Assembly: GCF_000243095.1 (NCBI RefSeq)
Contig: NZ_AHJE01000102.1
Location: 1-64,000 of the forward strand
Reading direction: 5' to 3'
DNA: 64,000 bases
From: Cupriavidus basilensis OR16
GTDB taxonomy: Bacteria; Pseudomonadota; Gammaproteobacteria; Burkholderiales; Burkholderiaceae
Part shown: positions 9,583 through 19,965 of the stretch, piece by piece
Layout of the letters: every line of letters begins with the position of its first letter
How positions within the stretch are numbered: position 1 is the stretch's first letter
The notes under the pieces: generated by a model
What the model saw: only the letters and a program-made list of their open reading frames with translations
Database searches by the model: none
What the model was told of the DNA's origin: nothing
Translations under genes and position numbers: made by a program

Positions 9583-10485
9583 ATGACGCAGCTTCGCCCA
9601 ACCGCTTTTGCCGCCGGCCCGCAATCAGCGCAGCCCGCTTCCCCGCGGCGAGACGAGCCGCGTGACTTCCTGCTGACCGAGCGGGACTTCGAGAAAATCC
9701 GCGCGATGATTCATCGCCGCGCGGGCATCTCGCTTGGCAGCCACAAGCGAGAGATGGTGTACAGCCGGCTGGCGCGGCGGCTGCGCACGCTGCAACTGGT
9801 CGATTTCGGCACCTACCTGGCCATGCTGGACGCCGATGAAGGCTCGGACGAGTGGGAGTTCTTTACCAATGCGCTCACCACCAACCTGACGTCGTTCTTC
9901 CGCGAGGCACATCACTTTCCCCTGCTGGCGGAGCACGCCAAGAAGACCGGCCGGCCTTACTCGGTATGGTGCTCGGCCGCGTCTACCGGCGAGGAGCCCT
10001 ACTCGATCGCCATCACGCTGGCCGAAGCGCTTGGCGAGCGCGCGGCCACGGTGCTGGCCACCGATATCGACACCCAGGTGCTGGCCAAGGCCCGCTCTGG
10101 TGTCTATACGGCCGAGCAGGTGAACAAGCTCTCGCCCGAGCGGCTCAAGCGTTTTTTCCTCAAGGGCACCGGCCAGCGCGCCGGCGCGGTCAAGGTCAAG
10201 CCGGACCTGGCAGGCACCATCAGTTTCGAGCCGCTTAACCTGCTGGCGCCGGACTGGGGGATCCGCGAGAAGTTCGACGCGATCTTCTGCCGCAACGTGA
10301 TGATCTATTTCGACAAGCCGACCCAGGGCAAGATCCTCGAGCGCTTCGTGCCGTTGCTCAAGCCGCACGGGCTGCTGTTCGCGGGCCACTCGGAAAATTT
10401 CTCCTACGTGACGCGCGCCTTCCAGCTGCGCGGGCAGACGGTCTATGAGCTGGCGCCGCCATCGGCCCGGCTGGGAGGATCGTGA
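9583..10485 (+). CDS. cheR: Chemotaxis methyltransferase CheR
   Basis: CheR methylates glutamates on chemoreceptors using S-adenosylmethionine and so sets adaptation. The 300-residue protein has the N-terminal helical CheR domain (IHRRAGISLGSHKREMVYSRL) and a Rossmann-type methyltransferase domain. Visible landmarks are TNLTSFFREAHHF, the cofactor-binding region WCSAASTGEEPYSIAI, and FDAIFCRNVMIYFD. Its docking target, a W-x-x-F pentapeptide, is present on the second chemoreceptor in this window. It overlaps cheD by one base. Confidence 0.96.
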   Translation: MTQLRPTAFAAGPQSAQPASPRRDEPRDFLLTERDFEKIRAMIHRRAGISLGSHKREMVYSRLARRLRTLQLVDFGTYLAMLDADEGSDEWEFFTNALTTNLTSFFREAHHFPLLAEHAKKTGRPYSVWCSAASTGEEPYSIAITLAEALGERAATVLATDIDTQVLAKARSGVYTAEQVNKLSPERLKRFFLKGTGQRAGAVKVKPDLAGTISFEPLNLLAPDWGIREKFDAIFCRNVMIYFDKPTQGKILERFVPLLKPHGLLFAGHSENFSYVTRAFQLRGQTVYELAPPSARLGGS

Positions 10486-11141
10486 TGCGCACTCCGCAAT
10501 TGCCCGAGGCGATCGCTACCCGCAGCTACTTTGACCGCGAATTCGGCAAGCAAGCCATCAAGCTGCTGCCCAACGAGTATTACGTGACCCGCGAAGACGT
10601 GGTGCTGACCACCGTGCTCGGCTCGTGCGTAGCGGCGTGCATCCGCGACGAGACGGCCGGGGTAGGGGGCATGAACCACTTCATGTTGCCGGATGACGAT
10701 GGGGTAGGCGCCGACCGGCTGCTGTCCGCGTCGATGCGCTACGGCTGCTACGCGCTGGAGGTGCTGGTCAATGAACTGCTGAAGATGGGCGCACGCCGCG
10801 AGCGGCTCGAAGCCAAGGTGTTTGGCGGCGGCGCGGTGCTGGCCAACATGACCACGCTCAACATCGGCGACCGCAATGCGGAGTTCGTGATCCGTTACCT
10901 GAAGACCGAGGGCATCCGCCTGGCCGCGCAGGACCTGCGTGGCCCGCATGCGCGCCGGGTCAGCTATTTCCCGCTTACCGGGCTGGCGCTGGTACGCCGG
11001 CTCACGCGCCAGGACGACCAGGTGGTGGTCGAGCGAAACGAACGCGCCCTGGCAAGCGCCATCGCCAGTTCCGCGACGACGCCCGCAAAGGGCGGCGCGG
11101 AGCTGTTTTCACGGCGTGCGCCTTCGGCTGCCGTCTCCTGA
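10485..11141 (+). CDS. cheD: Chemoreceptor glutamine deamidase CheD
   Basis: CheD deamidates glutamines in chemoreceptors, turning them into methylatable glutamates. The 218-residue product has the catalytic Cys/His pattern: [14 protein letters not shown] followed by [11 protein letters not shown]-terminal tail of about 30 residues is probably disordered. I take the ATG at 10485, overlapping the cheR stop, because its spacing from the GGAGGA ribosome site is better than that of the GTG three bases upstream. Confidence 0.95.
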   Translation: MRTPQLPEAIATRSYFDREFGKQAIKLLPNEYYVTREDVVLTTVLGSCVAACIRDETAGVGGMNHFMLPDDDGVGADRLLSASMRYGCYALEVLVNELLKMGARRERLEAKVFGGGAVLANMTTLNIGDRNAEFVIRYLKTEGIRLAAQDLRGPHARRVSYFPLTGLALVRRLTRQDDQVVVERNERALASAIASSATTPAKGGAELFSRRAPSAAVS

Positions 11142-11164
11142 TACGACAAGGACTTTTTCCAGAC

Positions 11165-12241
11165 ATGACTGCGGCCAAGATCAAGGTATTGTGCGTGGAT
11201 GACTCCGCGCTGATACGCAGCCTGATGACGGAGATCATCAACAGCCAGAGCGATATGGAGGTGGTGGGTACCGCCCCCGACCCGCTGGTGGCGCGCGATC
11301 TGATCAAGCGCCTGAACCCGGATGTGCTCACGCTCGACGTGGAAATGCCGCGCATGGACGGGCTGGATTTCCTTGAGCGGCTCATGCGCCTGCGTCCGAT
11401 GCCGGTGCTGATGGTGTCGTCGCTGACCGAGCGCGGCTCGGAAATCACGATGCGCGCGCTGGAACTCGGCGCGGTGGATTTCGTCACCAAGCCCAAGCTC
11501 GGCATCCGCGACGGCCTGATGGATTACACCGATACCATCGCCGACAAGATCCGCGCCGCGTCGCGTGCGCGCATTCGCAGCAACGTACCCGCCAGCGGGG
11601 CAGCGGCAACGCCGGCTACTCCGATGCTGCGCAGCCCGTTGCTGTCCACGGAAAAGCTGATCATCGTCGGGGCGTCCACCGGCGGCACCGAGGCCATCAA
11701 GGAGTTCCTGATGCCGATGCCGCCTGATTGTCCCGCGGTGATGATCGTCCAGCATATGCCGGCCGGCTTCACGCGTTCATTCGCGCAGCGCCTGGACGGC
11801 CTGTGCCGGATCACGGTCAAGGAAGCCGAGCACGGCGAGCGCGTGCTGCCCGGCTATGCCTATATCGCCCCGGGCGACTCGCATCTGCTGCTCGCGCGCA
11901 GTGGGGCCAACTATGTGGCCCACCTGTCGCAGGAGCCGGCGGTCAACCGGCACCGGCCGTCGGTCGAGGTGCTGTTCGACTCCGCGGCCAAGCATGCCGG
12001 CAAGAACGCCATTGGCGTCATGCTGACCGGCATGGGCAAGGATGGTGCGCAAGGCATGCTGCGCATGCGCGAGGCCGGCGCCTACAACCTGGCGCAGGAC
12101 GAAAGCTCCTGCATCGTGTTCGGCATGCCCAAGGAGGCGATTGCCGCCGGTGGGGTGCATGAGGTAGTACCGCTGCACGCGATGAGCCAGCGCGTGATGG
12201 CACGCCTGGCCACCTTCGGGACCCGCGCGCAGCGCGTTTGA
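11165..12241 (+). CDS. cheB: Chemotaxis response regulator and methylesterase CheB
   Basis: CheB removes methyl groups from receptors once phosphorylated by CheA, opposing CheR. The N-terminal receiver domain has the acidic pair in CVDDSALIR, phospho-acceptor Asp in [12 protein letters not shown], and Thr/Lys partners (VTKPK). After a linker, the methylesterase domain shows the catalytic Ser in [10 protein letters not shown], His in IVQHMPAGF, and Asp in [10 protein letters not shown]. The 358-residue length is normal. A GC-rich hairpin follows the stop, before cheY. Confidence 0.97.
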   Translation: MTAAKIKVLCVDDSALIRSLMTEIINSQSDMEVVGTAPDPLVARDLIKRLNPDVLTLDVEMPRMDGLDFLERLMRLRPMPVLMVSSLTERGSEITMRALELGAVDFVTKPKLGIRDGLMDYTDTIADKIRAASRARIRSNVPASGAAATPATPMLRSPLLSTEKLIIVGASTGGTEAIKEFLMPMPPDCPAVMIVQHMPAGFTRSFAQRLDGLCRITVKEAEHGERVLPGYAYIAPGDSHLLLARSGANYVAHLSQEPAVNRHRPSVEVLFDSAAKHAGKNAIGVMLTGMGKDGAQGMLRMREAGAYNLAQDESSCIVFGMPKEAIAAGGVHEVVPLHAMSQRVMARLATFGTRAQRV

Positions 12242-12252
12242 CAGGGCACAAG

Positions 12253-12285
12253 CGCCAGCCCGGCCGCATACCGGCGGGGCTGGCG
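12253..12285 (+). terminator. GC-rich hairpin between cheB and cheY
   Basis: A 9-bp perfect stem, CGCCAGCCC paired with GGGCTGGCG, encloses a 15-base loop. It is not followed by a T-run, so it is not a classical terminator. It may act as an attenuator or RNA-stability element separating cheB from cheY expression. Confidence 0.4.
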
Positions 12286-12329
12286 TAAGTATTGAAGCAA
12301 CTTTCCACAACTGTATTGGAGCCGTTAGA

Positions 12330-12725
12330 GTGGACAAGAACATGAAGATCCTGGTGGTCGATGACTTCCCCACCATGCGTCGCATCATCCGCAACCTGCT
12401 TAAGGAACTGGGCTTTGCCAACGTCGAGGAAGCCGAAGACGGCGCCGCGGGCCTGGAGAAAGTCAAGGACGGCAGTTTCCAGTTCGTCATTTCCGACTGG
12501 AACATGCCGAACATGGACGGCCTGAGCATGCTGCAGGCGATCCGCGCCGAAGGGGCGCTCGCCAAGTTGCCGGTACTGATGGTGACGGCCGAGGCCAAGA
12601 AGGAAAACATCATCGCCGCGGCACAAGCCGGTGCGAACGGCTATGTGGTCAAGCCGTTCACGGCAGCGACGCTCGATGAGAAGATTACCAAGATCTTCGA
12701 GAAGCTGGCGAAGGAAGGGGCATAA
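12330..12725 (+). CDS. cheY: Chemotaxis response regulator CheY
   Basis: Phosphorylated CheY binds the FliM/FliN switch and reverses the motor. The 131-residue single receiver domain is very close to the enterobacterial protein. It has the acidic pocket Asp11/Asp12, phospho-acceptor Asp56 in [10 protein letters not shown], Thr86 in [11 protein letters not shown], and Lys108 in VVKPFTAAT. The start is GTG 12330, preceded by a GGAG ribosome site; an ATG four codons downstream would remove the usual N-terminus. cheZ follows within about 10 bp, so kinase-target and phosphatase are made together. Confidence 0.97.
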   Translation: MDKNMKILVVDDFPTMRRIIRNLLKELGFANVEEAEDGAAGLEKVKDGSFQFVISDWNMPNMDGLSMLQAIRAEGALAKLPVLMVTAEAKKENIIAAAQAGANGYVVKPFTAATLDEKITKIFEKLAKEGA

Positions 12726-12735
12726 GGTGGGTGAC

Positions 12736-13371
12736 ATGTCGACGACTCCGACTCTAAGCAACGAATCCGCCGAGCAGTTGTTCCAGCGCATTGGCGCCCT
12801 GACACGGATGCTGCGCGACAACATGCGCGAATTGGGGCTCGACAAGGAAATCGAGCGCGCCGCACAGGCCATTCCCGACGCGCGCGACCGCCTTAGCTAT
12901 ATCGCCTCCATGACCGAACAGGCTGCCGAGCGCACGCTGACCGCGGTGGAGCTGGCGCAGCCGATCCAGTCCGGCATGGAGAAACAGGCCGAAGCGCTCG
13001 ACAAGCGCTGGGAAGCCTGGTTCGAAAAGCCGGTGGAGCTGGGAGACGCGCGCGAGCTCGTGCTCGACACCCGCGCCTTCCTGACGGATGTGCCGCAGCA
13101 GGCCCGCGCCACTGGCAGCCACCTGCTCGACATCATGATGGCGCAGGACTTCCAGGACCTGACCGGCCAGGTCATCAAGAAGATGATGGACATGATCCAC
13201 TCCCTGGAGCAGGAACTGCTGCAGGTGCTGATCGACAATGTCCCGGCCGATCGCCGCGTGGAAGCGCCGGCCACGCTGATGAATGGCCCGCAGGTCAATC
13301 CGGAAGGCAAGGCCGACGTGGTCTCCGACCAGTCACAGGTCGACGACCTGCTCGCCAGCCTGGGCTTTTGA
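12736..13371 (+). CDS. cheZ: CheY phosphatase CheZ
   Basis: CheZ accelerates dephosphorylation of CheY-P. The 211-residue helical protein carries the diagnostic active-site stretch [17 protein letters not shown], whose Gln inserts into the CheY pocket, and a C-terminal CheY-binding helix ([10 protein letters not shown]). I choose ATG 12736, behind AAGGTGG; a GTG three codons upstream is an alternative. The much longer upstream frame overlaps cheY and is not real. It ends the che operon. Confidence 0.95.
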   Translation: MSTTPTLSNESAEQLFQRIGALTRMLRDNMRELGLDKEIERAAQAIPDARDRLSYIASMTEQAAERTLTAVELAQPIQSGMEKQAEALDKRWEAWFEKPVELGDARELVLDTRAFLTDVPQQARATGSHLLDIMMAQDFQDLTGQVIKKMMDMIHSLEQELLQVLIDNVPADRRVEAPATLMNGPQVNPEGKADVVSDQSQVDDLLASLGF

Positions 13372-13571
13372 TCGCCAGGGGCGGATGCGGCGCCGCTAGC
13401 GGCGCCGCGCCGTCCCGTGTGCACCCCTTGCCGGGCGGCACAGCCGGAACGCCCCCGCCGCCCAGGCGAGGGCAGCGCATCGCGCATGCCGCCCCTCCCC
13501 CCGCGCGCCGCGCGACCCGCCCAAGCAGCGCCATCGCGCAAACAGCGCCACAATCCCAGTCCTATTCCGGT

Positions 13572-13599
13572 TAATGCCCGCCGGTTTCCGCTCCGATAA
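13572..13599 (+). promoter_or_regulatory. Possible sigma-28 promoter upstream of flhB
   Basis: TCCGATAA at 13592-13599 is the same -10 octamer seen in the strong flgM promoter of this window. TAATGCCC lies 12 bases upstream, but only TAA matches the TAAAGTTT -35 consensus. It lies 45 bp before the flhB start in the 270-bp cheZ-flhB gap. flhB is usually a class 2 gene, so this may be secondary or false. Confidence 0.35.
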
Positions 13600-13644
13600 T
13601 CGATCCTGACGAACGGCCGCATGCCGCTTCGTAACGGAGCGGCC

Positions 13645-14787
13645 ATGTCCGAAGAAAGCGATCTCGAGAAAACCGAACCTGCCTCAGCGCGGCGCCTGGA
13701 AAAGGCGCGCGAAGAGGGGCAGGTCGTGCGTTCGCGCGAGCTCGCCACGCTGATCATGCTGATGAGTGGCGTAGTGGGCCTGGGGACGCTGGGCGGCACG
13801 CTTGCCAACAAGCTCGATGCCGTGTTGCACGCCAGCCTGGCCTTTGAGCCGGCGATTGCCTTCGACACGTCTCGCATGATGTCGCGCTTTGGCGTGGCGG
13901 TCTGGGAGGGCCTGCTGGCCTTCCTGCCGCTGCTGCTGTTCTTTGGCGCGGCAGCGCTGGTCGGGCCCATGCTGCTGGGTGGCTGGATGTTCTCCGCCAA
14001 GTCCTTCGCCCCCGATTTCTCCCGCCTCTCGCCGCTCAAGGGGCTGGGCAGGCTGTTCTCCTCGCAGTCGCTGGTGGAGCTGGCCAAGGCCATTGCAAAG
14101 GCGCTGCTGGTTGGCAGCGTCGCCGGCTGGGTGCTGTGGCGGCGGTTGCCCGAAGCCATCGCGCTGATGAGCGCGCCGATCCACGAAGCACTGCTGCACA
14201 TGCTGGAGATGGTGCTGAGCTGCTCCGCGATGGTGGCGGGTTCGCTGGTGCTGGTGGTGGTGCTCGACGTGCCCTGGCAGTACTGGACCTTCTACAAGAA
14301 GCTGCGCATGACCAAGGAAGAGGTCAAGCAGGAGCACAAGGACAGCGAAGGCGACCCGCACATCAAGGCGCGCATCCGCCAGCAGCAGCGCGCCATGGCC
14401 AAGCGCCGCATGATGTCCGAGGTGCCCAAGGCGGATGTGGTGGTCACCAACCCGACCCACTTCGCCGTGGCGCTGCGCTACGAAGAAGGCCGCATGAGCG
14501 CGCCGCGCGTGGTCGCCAAGGGCAGTGACGCGATTGCCGCGCGCATTCGCGAGATTGCCGTCGAGAACGGCGTGCCGTTGCTGTGCGCGCCGCCGCTGGC
14601 GCGCGCGCTGCATCGTCACGTGGAACTGGGCAGGGAAATCCCTGCCGGCCTGTACACCTCCGTGGCCGAAGTCCTGGCCTGGGTCTATCAACTGAAGCAC
14701 TGGCACCACAGCAACGGCCCGCACCCGGCGGCGCCTTCCGATCTGCTGGTGCCTGACGAGTTAGCCGTACCGGAAAGCCAAGCATGA
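13645..14787 (+). CDS. flhB: Flagellar export apparatus protein FlhB
   Basis: FlhB is a membrane gate component of the flagellar type III export apparatus and controls the switch from hook to filament export. The 380-residue protein has a basic N-terminus (EKTEPASARRLEKAREEGQV), four membrane helices between about residues 30 and 210, and a cytoplasmic domain. That domain has the self-cleaving NPTH motif at Asn269-Pro270. I use ATG 13645, preceded by GGAG, since it gives the standard MSEESDLEKTEPAS start; an ATG eight codons upstream is in frame but has no ribosome site. It overlaps flhA by four bases. Confidence 0.96.
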   Translation: MSEESDLEKTEPASARRLEKAREEGQVVRSRELATLIMLMSGVVGLGTLGGTLANKLDAVLHASLAFEPAIAFDTSRMMSRFGVAVWEGLLAFLPLLLFFGAAALVGPMLLGGWMFSAKSFAPDFSRLSPLKGLGRLFSSQSLVELAKAIAKALLVGSVAGWVLWRRLPEAIALMSAPIHEALLHMLEMVLSCSAMVAGSLVLVVVLDVPWQYWTFYKKLRMTKEEVKQEHKDSEGDPHIKARIRQQQRAMAKRRMMSEVPKADVVVTNPTHFAVALRYEEGRMSAPRVVAKGSDAIAARIREIAVENGVPLLCAPPLARALHRHVELGREIPAGLYTSVAEVLAWVYQLKHWHHSNGPHPAAPSDLLVPDELAVPESQA

Positions 14788-16873
14788 ACGCATTGACCTC
14801 GCTGTTCAAACTGCCGGGGGGCCAGACAGGCGGGCAGATGAAGGCCCTGGCCGGCCCGCTGCTGATCATCATGATCCTCGGCATGATGATCCTGCCGCTG
14901 CCGCCCTTCATTCTTGACCTGCTGTTTACCTTCAACATCGCCCTGTCGATCATATGGTGCTGCTGGTAGGCATGTACACCCAGAAGGCGCTGGACTTCGC
15001 CGCCTTCCCGGCCGTGCTGCTGTTCACCACGCTGCTGCGCCTGTCGCTCAACGTGGCCTCGACCCGGGTCGTGCTGATGGAAGGGCACACCGGGCCGGAT
15101 GCCGCGGGCAAGGTGATCGAGGCTTTCGGCCACTTCCTGGTGGGCGGCAACTTCGCCGTGGGCATCGTGGTGTTCGCGATCCTGGTGGTGATCAACTTCA
15201 TGGTCATCACCAAGGGCGCGGGGCGTATCGCCGAAGTTGGCGCGCGCTTCATGCTCGACGCCATGCCCGGCAAGCAGATGGCGATCGACGCCGATCTCAA
15301 CGCCGGCCTGATCAACGAAGAAGGCGCCAAGAAGCGCCGCGCCGAGGTCTCGCAGGAATCGGATTTCTACGGCGCCATGGACGGCGCCAGCAAGTTCGTG
15401 CGCGGCGATGCCGTGGCGGGCCTGATGATCATGTTCATCAACGTCGGCGCCGGCATGGTGGTGGGCATGGTGCAGCACGACCTGGACTTCGCCACCGCGG
15501 TGCGCAACTACACCCTGCTGACCATCGGCGACGGCCTGGTGGCGCAGATCCCGGCGCTGGTGATCTCCACCGCGGCCGGCGTGATCGTCTCGCGGGTCTC
15601 CAACGAGCAGGACGTGGGCCAGCAGCTGACCGGCCAGCTGTTCTCCAATCCGCGCGTGCTCTACCTGACCGGCGCCATCATCGGCATGATGGGCATCATC
15701 CCGGGCATGCCGCACTTCGCCTTCCTGGCCTTCGCCGGCGCGCTGGTGTGGTTCGGCCGCTATGTGGCGCGGCGCGACGTGGCGCAGGCGCAAGAACAGA
15801 AGCGCGAGGAGCGCACCCCCACGGTGGCGCCCGAATCGACCGAAGCCAGCTGGGACGACGTCACCCTGGTCGATCCGCTCGGCATGGAAGTGGGCTATCG
15901 CCTGATCCCGCTGGTGGACCGCGCGCAGAATGGCGAGCTGCTCGGCCGCATCAAGAGCATCCGCAAGAAGGTGGCGCAGGAGATCGGCTTCCTGGTGCCG
16001 GTGGTGCATATCCGCGACAACCTGGAACTCAAGCCCAACGCCTACCGCATCACGCTCAAAGGCGTGGAGATCGGCCGCGGGGAAGCCGCGCCCGGGCAGT
16101 GGATGGCGATCAACCCCGGCCAGGTGTCCGGCGCGCTGCCCGGCACCCCCAGCCAGGATCCGGCCTTCGGCCTGCCTGCGGTGTGGATCGAGGGTGGCCT
16201 CAAGGAACAGGCGCAGACCTACGGCTATACGGTGGTGGATGCCAGCACGGTAGTGGCCACTCACCTCAACCACCTGATCCACATGCATGCGGCCGAGTTG
16301 CTTGGCCGCCAGGAAGTGCAGGCGCTGCTCGACCGCATCGCCAAGGAATCCCCCAAGCTCACCGAAGACCTGGTCCCCAAGGTCATCACGCTCACTGCGC
16401 TGCAGAAGATCCTGCAGAACCTGCTGGACGAAAGCGTGCCGATCCGCGACATGCGCACCGTGCTGGACGTGGTGGCCGAGCATGCGCCGAAGGTCAGCGA
16501 CCCCAACGAGCTCACGTCGCTGGTGCGCGTGGCGCTGGGCCGCGCCATCACCCAGCAGTGGTTCCCCAACGGCGCGGACCTCCAGGTCATCGGGCTCGAT
16601 GCCGGGCTGGAACGCGTGCTGTCGCAAGCGCTCACTAACGGCGGTGGCATCGAGCCGGGCCTGGCCGACGCGCTGCTGCAGCAGACCCACGCGGCGGTGC
16701 AAAGGCAAGAGCATCTGGGCCTGGATCCGGTGCTGCTGGTGCCGCATCCGCTGCGCCCGCTGCTGGCGCGCTTCCTGCGCCGGACCATGCCGCAACTCAA
16801 GGTGCTCTCGCATGCCGAGGTACCGGACAACCGAAATATCAGGATCACCGCCATGATCGGTGGCGCAGCGTGA
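14784..16873 (+). pseudogene. flhA: Flagellar export protein FlhA, broken by one frameshift
   Basis: FlhA is the major export-gate protein. The first 57 residues (to LLFTFNIALSI) are in one frame, which then reads into a stop at about 14970. The rest, from MVLLVGMYTQ to the end at 16873, is in another frame and gives a normal FlhA: seven further membrane helices, the FHIPEP region (AKKRRAEVSQESDFYGAMDGA) and a full cytoplasmic domain. The junction reads ATCATATGG at about 14950-14958, where ATCATGG would restore the frame: two extra bases (AT). If real, the strain should lack flagella; a sequence error is equally possible. All else is intact. Confidence 0.9.
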
Positions 16874-16886
16874 GGGGTTTCGCAAA

Positions 16887-19105
16887 ATGAGCGTAGCTAA
16901 ATTCGTGGCGGCCAATGGCCGCGAGGCCCTGCGGCAGGTGCGCGAGGCGATGGGACCGGACGCCGTGGTGCTGTCCAACCGTACCGTCGAAGGTGGCGTG
17001 GAGATCGTCGCCATGCGCGACACCGATCTCGGCGCGATCTCCAGCAGCGCACCGGTCTTCACGCCGCCGCCAGCGGTGGTGGCTGTCGACGGCGCCCTTG
17101 GCGACCTGCGTGGCGAGCTGCAGACCATGCGCGCCATGATGGAGCGCCAGTTCTCCGGCGTGGGCACGCACAGCCTGCCGTCCATGGGTGGAGACCCGCT
17201 GCGCGATTCGCTGTTCACCTGGTTAGTGACCGCTGGCTTTTCCGGACAGCTCGCCCGTTCGCTGCTGGGCCACCTGCCGCTGGGTCATGACCGGCCGGCC
17301 GCCATGACCTGGATCCGCCAGGAACTCGCGCGCAAGGTGCCGGTGCTGAACGACGAAGATGCGCTGTTCGCCCAGGGTGGCGTATTGGCGCTGGTCGGCC
17401 CGACCGGCGTAGGCAAGACCACCACCACCGCCAAGCTGGCTGCGCGCTTCGTGCTCAAGCATGGCCCGGAACGCCTGGCTCTGCTGACCACCGATACGTT
17501 CCGGATTGGCGCGCACGAGCAACTGCGCATCTACGGCGACATCCTTGGCGTGCCGGTGCACGCGGTCAAGGATGCTGCCGACCTGCGCTTCGCGCTGGCG
17601 GCGCTGACCGAGAAGCACCTGGTGATCATCGACACAGTGGGCATGAGCCAGCGCGACCGCAACCTGTCCGAGCAGATCGCCATGCTGGCCGGTGTGCAGG
17701 CGCCGGTGCAGCGCATCCTGCTGCTCAACGGCGCCAGCCACGGCGACACGCTCAACGAAGTCGTCCATGCCTACCGCCACGATGCCACGCCCGACGGTGG
17801 CATCGATGGCTGCATTGTCAGCAAGCTGGACGAGGCCACGCACCTGGGCTCCGTGCTCGACGTGGTGATCCGCCACCGCCTGCCGGTGTATTACGCCTCC
17901 ACCGGCCAGCGCGTGCCCGAGCACCTTGAACTCGCCAACGGGGCGGCCTTGGTCGAGCGCGCCTTCCAGACGCCGCGCCGCGGCTCGGTGTTTGCCGACG
18001 CGGAAGCCGCGCGGCGCGCCATGCCCGCGCAGGACGACAGCGATGGCACACGCGCGGCCAGCCCCGGCGGCGCCGACGGCATGCTGCGCTCGCTGACCGA
18101 CAGCGCCAACGCGGTGGGCGATTGCGTGGAGCAACTGAACGCCGGTAGCTATAGCTTCGAACTGGTCCGCTCGCTGTGGCAGCAACGCGCCGAGAGCGCA
18201 CCCTCGCCGCGCCTGATGGCGCAGCAAGTGCGCGAGGCCGCCTGCCGCGACCTCGCGCGCTGGCAGCACACGCTGTTCCTGGCGGACCGCGATGGGCTGC
18301 CGGTGCGGCCGCCGCAGCACCCGCAGGCCGGACCGGCCCGGCGCTGCAAGCCGGCCAGGGCGGATGGGAAGCCGATGCGGCCACGCTGTGCGCCGCCCAT
18401 CGCCGCCGCCCGCACCCGTGGTCAACGTACTCGACGCCATGCCGGCCGCCCCCCGTGCTGGCGCGCTGGCAGCAAGCTGGCGAGCGCTGGTTGGCCACCG
18501 CGCGCAAAACCACCCGCGTGGCTAGCGGCGGCGCGGCCGTCAAGCTCGATGCGCTAGCCGAGACGCTGACCTTCCACGCCGTGCAAGACATGGACTATCG
18601 CGGCCGCGACGCTGTGCAGTGGATCGCGCAAAGCCCGGTACGCGTGCTCGAAGGCCAGGCACGCGGCACCCGCGGCGCCGAGGGCGGTACCGAGGCAGGG
18701 TTGCTGGTGTCGCGCGTGGTCGACCGCGAGAACGGCCAGACGCTCGCCGTTCACTACCTGCTGTGGGCCCGCTGGGCCGAAGCCGGCGAGGCGCAACTGC
18801 GCACGCTGCGCCATGCGATGCGTCTCGAGCAGGCCTGCGACGACTCGGTCGCCGCATTCCTGGCACGGCTGACCGGCCGCGCGCCGGCTCGCCAGGCTTC
18901 CGGCGCCGCCGTGCTGGTCGAAGGCATCGGCCGTCTGCTGGCCTTGCTCGACGTGCTGGAGAACTATCCGGCCCGCGGCCGTGCCACGCAGCCCGCTGTC
19001 CAGGAGACCCCGCCGGAGCCGTTCCATCTGGGCGACGCAGGTGGCCTGCTCGAGGCGAGCATGAGCGCTAGCCGCGTGTTCGACACGCTGGCGCAGGGAG
19101 AATAA
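16887..19105 (+). pseudogene. flhF: Flagellar GTPase FlhF, with several frameshifts in the C-terminal extension
   Basis: FlhF is an SRP-type GTPase that helps place the flagellum. From ATG 16887 the frame encodes the N-terminal region (MSVAKFVAANGREALRQVREAMGP starts it) and a GTPase domain with P-loop GPTGVGKTTTTAK, DTFRIGAHEQ and SKLDEATHLG. After about 18305 the meaningful reading moves to another frame, briefly to the third (about 18400-18450), then back, ending at 19105 with a residue stretch such as ARWQQAGERWLATARKT. At least three small indels are needed, clustered in about 150 bp of very GC-rich sequence. The GTPase core is unaffected. The extra C-terminal domain, of unknown role, is long for FlhF. 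Confidence 0.8.
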
Positions 19106-19108
19106 GAC

Positions 19109-19925
19109 GTGACTTCACTCGCCTCCGACCAGGCGGAAAGCCTGCGGCGCATGCTGGCGCCCCGCGCTACGCGCCGCGTTGCCGTGGTCGCAAGCGATGC
19201 CGGCGCCGGCGCCACCACGGTGGCGCTGGGCCTGGCCAACGCGCTCGCCCTGCAAGGCGAACGCGTGCTGCTCATCGACGAAGACCGCTTTGGCGCCCGC
19301 GCCACCGGCTTGCGGCGCCATGCCGGAAGGCACCCTGGCCGCCGTGCTTGGCGGCGCGGTGACGCTCGACGCCGCGCTCGGCAAGCGTCCCGCCGGCACC
19401 ATCGCCGTACTGCCGGGCAGCCCCCAGGCCAATGGCGACCTGCAGTTGCTGAAGCCTTTTCGCACCGTGCTCAGCGATGCCCGCGCCGATGCCGATGGCG
19501 GCCTGTCGCAAATGGCCGGCGCGGCGCACAACCTCATCGTGGTGCTACGCGCGGAGCCGGCCTCGATCAAGGCGGCTTACGCTTGTATCAAGCAGCTCAA
19601 TCACCTGTACGCCTGCCGGCGTTTCCACCTGGTGATCAATGCCGCCGCCGGGGACGCCGCCGCCAATGCGGTGCTGGGCAACCTGGCCCGCACCGCCAGC
19701 CAGTACCTTGGCGTGGAGGCAAGTCCCGCGGGCAGCCTGCCCAACGATCCGCTGGTTGAGCGCAGTACCGCATTGGGCCGTTGCGTGGTCGAGGCCTTCC
19801 CGGCCGCGCCCGCTACCGCCGCACTACGCCGAATTGCCACGGGCATTGCCAGCTGGCCAATGTCCGCCGATCTCCGTTCAACCCTGTCGGCACCGATGGC
19901 GCCGACGGCCACGGCCCTGGCGTAA
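19109..19925 (+). pseudogene. flhG: Flagellar number regulator FlhG (FleN/MinD-like), one frameshift
   Basis: FlhG is a MinD-like ATPase that works with FlhF to limit flagellar number. From GTG 19109 one frame gives the N-terminus with a deviant Walker A-like stretch, ASDAGAGATTVALGLANAL, and LLIDEDRFGARATG. Near 19300-19325 the meaningful reading moves to another frame (MPEGTLAAVLGGAVTLDAALG) and continues to the stop at 19925, including PEPTA-like REPASIKAAYACIKQLN. One missing or extra base explains it. The protein is somewhat divergent from Pseudomonas FleN, lacking the canonical KGGVGKT lysine, as several beta-proteobacterial forms appear to. Confidence 0.75.
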
Positions 19926-19965
19926 GCGCCGGGACCTGCAAGCCAGGACTCACGAGAATTCCACC

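Noticed and set aside
14444-17218. 924-residue open frame opposite flhA
   Set aside because: Antisense to flhA and flhB, Gln/His/Arg-rich composition typical of a shadow frame, no ribosome site or domain.
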